Below are positions 62,026 to 64,000 of a stretch of 64,000 nucleotides of DNA, piece after piece (the stretch's first letter is position 1; each line of letters begins with the position of its first letter). Source of the stretch: Candidatus Gastranaerophilales bacterium (GTDB lineage: Bacteria; Cyanobacteriota; Vampirovibrionia; Gastranaerophilales; Gastranaerophilaceae). Below the pieces are notes generated by a model that was given only the letters and a program-made list of their open reading frames with translations, was not told the origin of the DNA and made no database searches. The translations under genes were made by a program, and so were the position numbers. The stretch is from contig CALUPW010000003.1 of assembly GCA_944322785.1 (NCBI GenBank), positions 124,001-188,000 of the forward strand, read 5' to 3'.

Positions 62026-64000
62026 TTATTTTGAGGATTTTTTATTGTAAAGGTATGAGAGAATCATCAAAATTATACCAAGTGTAATTATTGCGATAAA
62101 TTTATACAAGATATCAATATTTGCAAGGTCGTATATGAAAATTCTGATTATTGAAAGGATACAGAAACCGATACCGCAAATTTTAAGCCAGCTTTTGTTT
62201 TTCAAAATTCCGATTGTAGTTATGATTCCGGAATACAGTATCCATGCAACGGAAATCAAATATTCACCGTCAGTTATTGAATATTTTGATATAACATCTA
62301 CTATTTCGTAATGTACAAGTATAAATCCAAAAATCATCGCAAGATATTTATAGAAGTCTTTTTCGGAAAATTTGTTATAAACAATGCATGCGGCAATTCC
62401 CAATAAAAATGCTGCTGCTCTTATATTTATAACAGGAATGAATGCTTTAATCGGACTGTAATGGACGCCAGTAAAAATAAGGAATAATGCAGAGAAAATT
62501 CCGGCAATCGCAGCTAAGATTGAAACAAACGGTTTTAAGTCAGAGTCAATCGTATTAAGCCGTTTTAAGCTTATTGTATATGCAAATCCGAGAATTGCGT
62601 TTGTCATGTTGTTAATAAAATGAGCAGACGTATTTTCACCGACAAAGCGCTGTGTGATTATATTGTTCAATTCAAGCCCCATATAAAAATAAATTGACGT
62701 TATACATGCAAATTTAAAGGATTCGGCAAGGTTGATGAATTTCTTATCATCCGATTTTGACAGCAGATAATATGAAGCCGCAGATGATAATATGACCGGC
62801 ATAAACATCAATAGTCTTACATTCCATACAGGTGTAAAGTTCTTGATACTTTTTATTGCAAAAACTCCGTCAACAGGAATAATTGAAAATGCTGCGGCTG
62901 CCCAGATTAAGACAGTCCATTTTGCTATGTTTTGCATTTTATATCTGTAAGCGTAATATGCAAGAACAACAGATTCAACTGCCCATACATAACATTTTGT
63001 TGTCGGGGATTCATCGCAGATGAAAAATACCATTAAAAATGCTGCCGCAAGACTCAAATTCAGATAGTTTTTGAAAGTTTCCGGCGCAGATTTTTTAAGG
63101 TATGTAATTATTGAATAAACAAATGCGACAGCAAGCTCCGTGTAACCTATAATTCTAAAATCATGAGTAAATGTTTTCAGTAAAAGGCAGGTTAAAACTG
63201 CAAGATTAATATAGTTTAAAGCTTTGTTATCCGATTTATCAGCAGATATAAATAAATCATAAATCAAATAAAGCGCCCACAAAATGAGCGGCAAAACAAG
63301 GTTTATATCATAACAAAGTATTAAGGCTGCTGCAAGAGTAATGCAAAGGTTAACCGTATTTACAATTTCACGGCTTTTGTTTCTGCAGGTATAGGCCAGT
63401 GAAAGAATGTTTATAAATATCAGGTATCCGAACAGAAAGTTTGACGGAACGTCAAATTCCGAATTTAGGAAAATCGGAGTAAGGTATGAAGCAACAAGAC
63501 TTATTACAAGCATTGAAATTGTTTTTAGCTTATCTGCGAGGTAGAAAGCTGCAAGCAAAAGCAATGTCGCTATGATAATGGTATGCGTAAAATTAAAGAA
63601 TTTAAAAAGAGCGGATGCACAGTATGTTGAAATAAACATTGCTCCAAATCCTGTTCCCAGCAAAACTTCTGCATAATTTTGCATATTTTCTTTAGAATGA
63701 AGCTTTAAGCCTCCTGCAATAAGCCCGAGTCCCGCCAGATATCCGAGAATGATTTTTAATTGCGGAGTAAATACAATAAACGGCGACACAATTTTTATCA
63801 GAATAATAAGTCCCACAAGAATTGCAAGGGCACCGATTTTGTTAAAAATATTCCCTAAAAACAGATTTTCAAAAGACTTTTTGCATGTTTCAGGTTTTAT
63901 TACGGATTCGGCTGCTTGTTGAATTTTATCAATCTTTTTATTGAATACAACGTCATCTGGGATATCAGAAATAGACAAAGGTTCATCTGACTGTGGTAAT
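62026..64000 (-). CDS. DUF2339-type polytopic membrane protein, 5' truncated
   Basis: The frame is open to the right edge; at least 657 codons are visible. A TTG at 63978 is possible but the frame continues upstream, so the true start is probably outside. After a polar segment, about 20 membrane helices follow, beginning FNKIGALAILVGLIILIK, with HSKENMQNYAEVLLGTGFG after the second helix, as in DUF2339 proteins. The family is in the inner membrane and its function is unknown. It lies 142 bases upstream of hydC but is separated by a gap without a terminator I can name. Confidence 0.75.
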   Translation of the reverse strand, partial: LPQSDEPLSISDIPDDVVFNKKIDKIQQAAESVIKPETCKKSFENLFLGNIFNKIGALAILVGLIILIKIVSPFIVFTPQLKIILGYLAGLGLIAGGLKLHSKENMQNYAEVLLGTGFGAMFISTYCASALFKFFNFTHTIIIATLLLLAAFYLADKLKTISMLVISLVASYLTPIFLNSEFDVPSNFLFGYLIFINILSLAYTCRNKSREIVNTVNLCITLAAALILCYDINLVLPLILWALYLIYDLFISADKSDNKALNYINLAVLTCLLLKTFTHDFRIIGYTELAVAFVYSIITYLKKSAPETFKNYLNLSLAAAFLMVFFICDESPTTKCYVWAVESVVLAYYAYRYKMQNIAKWTVLIWAAAAFSIIPVDGVFAIKSIKNFTPVWNVRLLMFMPVILSSAASYYLLSKSDDKKFINLAESFKFACITSIYFYMGLELNNIITQRFVGENTSAHFINNMTNAILGFAYTISLKRLNTIDSDLKPFVSILAAIAGIFSALFLIFTGVHYSPIKAFIPVINIRAAAFLLGIAACIVYNKFSEKDFYKYLAMIFGFILVHYEIVDVISKYSITDGEYLISVAWILYSGIITTIGILKNKSWLKICGIGFCILSIIRIFIYDLANIDILYKFIAIITLGIILMILSYLYNKKSSK

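Overview
This window is AT-rich chromosomal DNA from an anaerobic, fermentative, flagellated diderm bacterium. The best guess is a gut member of the non-photosynthetic cyanobacterial sister lineage (Melainabacteria/Vampirovibrionia, order Gastranaerophilales). That assignment is inference from a combination of features: an HydABC-type [FeFe] hydrogenase, flagellar genes, outer-membrane export genes (a TpsB/FhaC transporter and Skp), prepilins of the form AFTMAEVLITLG, and many lineage-type hypothetical proteins. No rRNA or other decisive marker is present.

Layout. 1-5.2 kb: truncated phosphohexomutase, metF, deoC, flhB and a flagellar-type sigma factor, all on +. 5.2-8.2 kb: a 5'-nucleotidase-like phosphoesterase and a papain-like cysteine peptidase candidate on -. 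8.3-9.3 kb: a lone OLD-type TOPRIM protein. 9.4-11.6 kb: flagellar operon fliJ-fliK-flgF/G-like. 11.7-15.1 kb: a secreted Tyr/Asn-rich repeat protein, a small membrane protein, recO and pilT. 15.2-19.7 kb: a candidate small RNA, a GT-D glycosyltransferase, tRNA-Glu, trxB and pgi. 19.8-24.9 kb: a frameshifted prepilin with a poly-G tract, two tandem amino-acid permeases and glyQ. 25-32.3 kb: a nucleotide-kinase-like protein, an orphan NarL-type regulator, a GH13-like enzyme, recN and a sigma-70 factor. 32.3-35 kb: tRNA-Ala, tRNA-Leu with a 100-bp tandem duplication carrying tRNA fragments, a 50-codon gene, and rplS-rbgA-rnhB. 35-41.5 kb: a second poly-G prepilin, a TPR protein, mnmG and a poly-G-interrupted acyltransferase. 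41.5-51.9 kb: a phosphate-uptake pair (DUF47-pit), a TPR protein, pth, tRNA-Lys, a C-terminally anchored starch-synthase-like enzyme and nupC. 52-57.6 kb: a 31-codon membrane peptide, bioD-bioA, tpsB and skp. 57.6-64 kb: the hydrogenase operon hydC-hydB-hydA and a truncated DUF2339 membrane protein.

The most interesting signal is a set of three long poly-G tracts (13, 13 and 12 G on the coding strand) inside the 5' parts of two prepilin genes and one acyltransferase-3 gene. Each gene, read from its best ribosome-binding site, is out of frame as assembled, and a one-base change in tract length restores one continuous protein. All three tracts are followed by the same short DNA module (CAACCnnTAAAAnnGCTCC), although the reading frame across it differs in the acyltransferase. 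This looks like a shared phase-variation cassette that switches surface structures (pilus-like proteins and glycan acylation). Homopolymer length error in the assembly is the main alternative and cannot be excluded from sequence alone.

Other points of interest: a TATAAT box 6-7 bases before the start codon in three genes with no ribosome-binding site (candidate leaderless mRNAs), a + strand terminator in a region with no + strand gene (candidate sRNA), REP-like palindromes forming part of both prepilin leaders, a TTCAACNN octamer array between hydB and hydA, and a short N-terminal [AST]-F-x-[ASG] motif shared by several otherwise unrelated proteins without signal peptides.
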